Of a stretch of 15,367 nucleotides of DNA, positions 13,966-15,367 are shown in pieces; the first letter of the stretch is position 1, and each line of letters opens with the position of its first letter. Source of the stretch: CAZQFS01 sp964592755. Lineage in GTDB: Bacteria; Hydrothermota; Tepidihabitantia; Tepidihabitantales; Tepidihabitantaceae. The stretch spans positions 1 through 15,367 of the forward strand of contig CAZQFS010000064.1 in assembly GCA_964592755.1 (NCBI GenBank), in the 5' to 3' direction. A program made the translations under genes and the position numbers. The notes beneath the pieces are model-generated. The model was given only the letters and a program-made list of their open reading frames with translations, made no database searches and had not been told where the DNA came from.

Positions 13966-14733
13966 CTCATCTCGGTAGTCCGGACTCTGAGACGGCGTTG
14001 CCCCTGGGACCGGCGCCAGACCGCGGCCTCAACCCGTCCTTTGCTGCTCAACGAGACGTTCGAGCTCGACGAGGCGCTGCGCTCAGGTAATCGGGACGCA
14101 ATCGTCGAGGAGCTGGGCGACTACCTGTTCATGGGGATTTTCCTCGCCGACGTGCTCGCCCGCGAGAGGTCCATCCGACTGGACCGTGTCCTCGCCCAGG
14201 TCGTGCGCAAACTGAAGCTCAGGCATCCGCACGTCTACGGCCAGACCCGCGTGCGCGGCCCGGCCGACGTGCTCAGAAACTGGGATCGTATCAAGCGCGA
14301 CGAGAAAGCCGGCTCAATCCTCGGCAGCATCCCCAAAGCCCTGCCCGCACTGCAACAAGCTCAGCTCATCCAGGAACGATGCCGCCGCGTCGGCTTCGAC
14401 TGGGACGAACCGGCTCAGGTTCTCGACAAAGTCGCAGAGGAGACTGGTGAACTGCGGCGTGAGCTCGCAAGGTCCGGTCGGAATCGACCGCGGGTGAAGG
14501 AAGAACTTGGCGACCTCCTCTTCGCCCTGGTGAACCTCGGCCGGCACCTCGGCTTTGACGTCGAGGCCACGCTCAAAGATGCCAACACGAAGTTCACCCG
14601 CCGGTTCGCGCGGGTCGAACGCCAATTTGCCACGCAGGGCCGGGACCTGACGACCGTGCCCCTGGCCGAAATGGAAGAGGTCTGGCAGCAGGCGAAACAG
14701 GCCCGGACCAAGGCTACTCGTCGTCGAGCGTAA
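13966..14733 (+). CDS. mazG: Nucleoside triphosphate pyrophosphohydrolase MazG (5' end in gap)
   Basis: This 255-residue partial product hydrolyses nucleoside triphosphates to monophosphates and pyrophosphate. It has two MazG domains. The first reads LRRRCPWDRRQT, then LLNETFEL and VEELGDYLF; the second reads VGFDWDEPAQVLDKVAEETGEL then VKEELGDLLFALVNLGRHLGFD. The second domain has the full Glu-Glu-x-x-Glu metal site. In the first the leading Glu is Asn (NETFE), consistent with E. coli MazG, where the C-terminal domain carries the activity. The visible part starts about 10 residues after a normal MazG N-terminus, so little coding is lost in the 100-N gap. The stop overlaps the convergent zinc-ribbon gene by 20 bases. 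Confidence 0.92.
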   Translation, partial: LISVVRTLRRRCPWDRRQTAASTRPLLLNETFELDEALRSGNRDAIVEELGDYLFMGIFLADVLARERSIRLDRVLAQVVRKLKLRHPHVYGQTRVRGPADVLRNWDRIKRDEKAGSILGSIPKALPALQQAQLIQERCRRVGFDWDEPAQVLDKVAEETGELRRELARSGRNRPRVKEELGDLLFALVNLGRHLGFDVEATLKDANTKFTRRFARVERQFATQGRDLTTVPLAEMEEVWQQAKQARTKATRRRA

Positions 14734-14914
14734 TGTCCGGGTTCTCCTTCCAGTCGTCGTCTTCCATCTCGCCGTTGTCGTCGAACGTGCGGGTGCAATC
14801 CTCACTGCCGCACAGCGGGCACTCGACCTCCATTCGCTCGTCGAGCTCGCTTTCGACGCCGAACACCTCAAAGGTGTGGCCGCACTCCATGCAGGTATAC
14901 TCACAGCTTGCCAT
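14714..14914 (-). CDS. Small zinc-ribbon protein (FmdB-like)
   Basis: The 66-residue product contains Cys8 and Cys11 (CMECG) and Cys32 and Cys35 (CPLCG), forming a four-Cys zinc ribbon, with extra Cys4 and Cys40. EYTCMECGHTFEV resembles the FmdB/regulatory-protein zinc ribbon. The C-terminal 22 residues are strongly acidic (Asp/Glu-rich) and probably disordered. It could bind nucleic acid or protein; no partner is known. A GGAG lies about 10 bases before the ATG. Its 3' end runs 20 bases into mazG on the other strand. Confidence 0.75.
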   Translation of the reverse strand: MASCEYTCMECGHTFEVFGVESELDERMEVECPLCGSEDCTRTFDDNGEMEDDDWKENPDITLDDE

Positions 14915-14938
14915 GGGAAGATGACTCCATTTGTATTC

Positions 14939-14967
14939 TTTTTAGTGCAGCCCGAACCGTTTGTCAA
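14939..14967 (-). promoter_or_regulatory. Candidate promoter for the zinc-ribbon gene
   Basis: On the minus strand a perfect TTGACA (14967-14962) and a weak TAAAAA -10 (14944-14939) are 17 bases apart. The start would be near 14932, about 18 bases before the ATG. The GGAG site lies within that leader. Confidence 0.5.
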
Positions 14968-14993
14968 GCAAATCCGTGACGGCAGCCGCTACC

Positions 14994-15367
14994 GTGAGTG
15001 ACCTTCCCGCCGCTCCTGACCATCCAAGTCGCCGCCGGCCGCTGCTGCGAACCGCCCTGCTGCTGTTCATCTACGCCCTGGCCGCGAGCTTCGCGCTGTC
15101 CGAGTTCATTCGGTTTCCAGGGCTTTCCAGCGTTCCGGAAGGCCATTTCGGCAAGACATTCTTCGGCGACATGGTCTATGGTCGAGCACCCCGGCCGTAC
15201 GTGACGCGCGTACTCGTTCCGCTGCTGGTGCGCTCGGTTGTAGCCGTCACACCGCCGGAGCTTGCGCGCACCGAGGCCGACGCCATTCGTCAACGGCTCG
15301 TGAAAGACGGCAGACCCGAATGGCTGAACCAGCACCCGTTCGAGTTCGCCGTCGCCCGGGTCGTGCT
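14994..15367 (+). CDS. Multi-pass membrane protein, 3' end beyond the window
   Basis: Only the first 124 codons are present. After a basic Ser/Pro/Arg-rich start, RTALLLFIYALAASFAL (about 21-37) is a membrane segment. PRPYVTRVLVPLLVRSVV (about 67-84) is an amphipathic stretch of the kind found in polytopic membrane proteins with a Tyr-Gly-Arg-x-Pro-Arg-Pro loop. I cannot name the family with confidence. The start is uncertain: GTG at 14994 and GTG at 14976 (six more residues) are in frame, and neither has a clear Shine-Dalgarno. It is divergent from the zinc-ribbon gene. Confidence 0.6.
   Translation, partial: MSDLPAAPDHPSRRRPLLRTALLLFIYALAASFALSEFIRFPGLSSVPEGHFGKTFFGDMVYGRAPRPYVTRVLVPLLVRSVVAVTPPELARTEADAIRQRLVKDGRPEWLNQHPFEFAVARVV

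Noticed and set aside
1..15367. tRNA, rRNA, CRISPR array or transposase
   Set aside because: No clover-leaf T-arm signature, no regularly spaced direct repeats and no transposase-like reading frame were found on either strand by reading.

Overview
The window is high-GC bacterial DNA with tightly packed genes. It has frequent 4-8 base overlaps between neighbours, GTG and TTG starts, and sigma70-like TTGAC(A/T) promoters. Two secreted proteins (an M1 peptidase and a subtilase-fold protein) end in FlgD-Ig or type IX-sorting-like C-terminal domains. That combination is usual in FCB-group candidate phyla such as WOR-3 and relatives. The assignment is an inference from style and protein families; there is no rRNA or tRNA here to settle it. 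A run of exactly 100 N (13866-13965) shows this is a scaffolded draft assembly.

Layout. At the left end a DUF2752 membrane protein (+) is followed by a monocistronic, promoter-driven secreted M1 aminopeptidase (+). The M1 gene runs 60 bases into a convergent UPF0158 gene (-). About 670 bases without a convincing gene follow. Next comes a coupled minus-strand operon: tag (3-methyladenine glycosylase), an MBL-fold hydrolase and a DUF554 membrane protein, transcribed from a TTGACA/TATCAT promoter with a leader of about 140 bases. A second minus-strand operon (10760 down to 6366) encodes an exported PDZ/papain-like protein, a C_GCAxxG_C_C putative redox protein, an exported subtilase-fold protein that lacks the catalytic Asp and the oxyanion Asn, and a GNAT acetyltransferase whose only plausible start is CTG. 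A third minus-strand operon (13804 down to 10937) is an exported DJ-1/PfpI-like protein without its nucleophile Cys, then dtd, yicC, gmk and rpoZ, almost without spacing. To the right of the assembly gap lie mazG (+, 5' end lost in the gap), a convergent zinc-ribbon protein (-) and the beginning of a multi-pass membrane protein (+).

How the genes fit together. The dtd-yicC-gmk-rpoZ block is housekeeping (D-Tyr-tRNA proofreading, RNA decay, GMP phosphorylation, RNA polymerase omega), and gmk-rpoZ is a classical pair. Tag and MazG fit DNA and nucleotide-pool quality control. The most unusual part is the PDZ / C_GCAxxG / pseudo-subtilase / GNAT operon. It combines a Cys-rich exported protein, a putative redox-active Cys protein and a probable pseudo-peptidase; its function is unknown. 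Two copies of a dispersed element of 107-115 bases lie in the gaps between operons, each 13-18 bases upstream of a TTGACA promoter.
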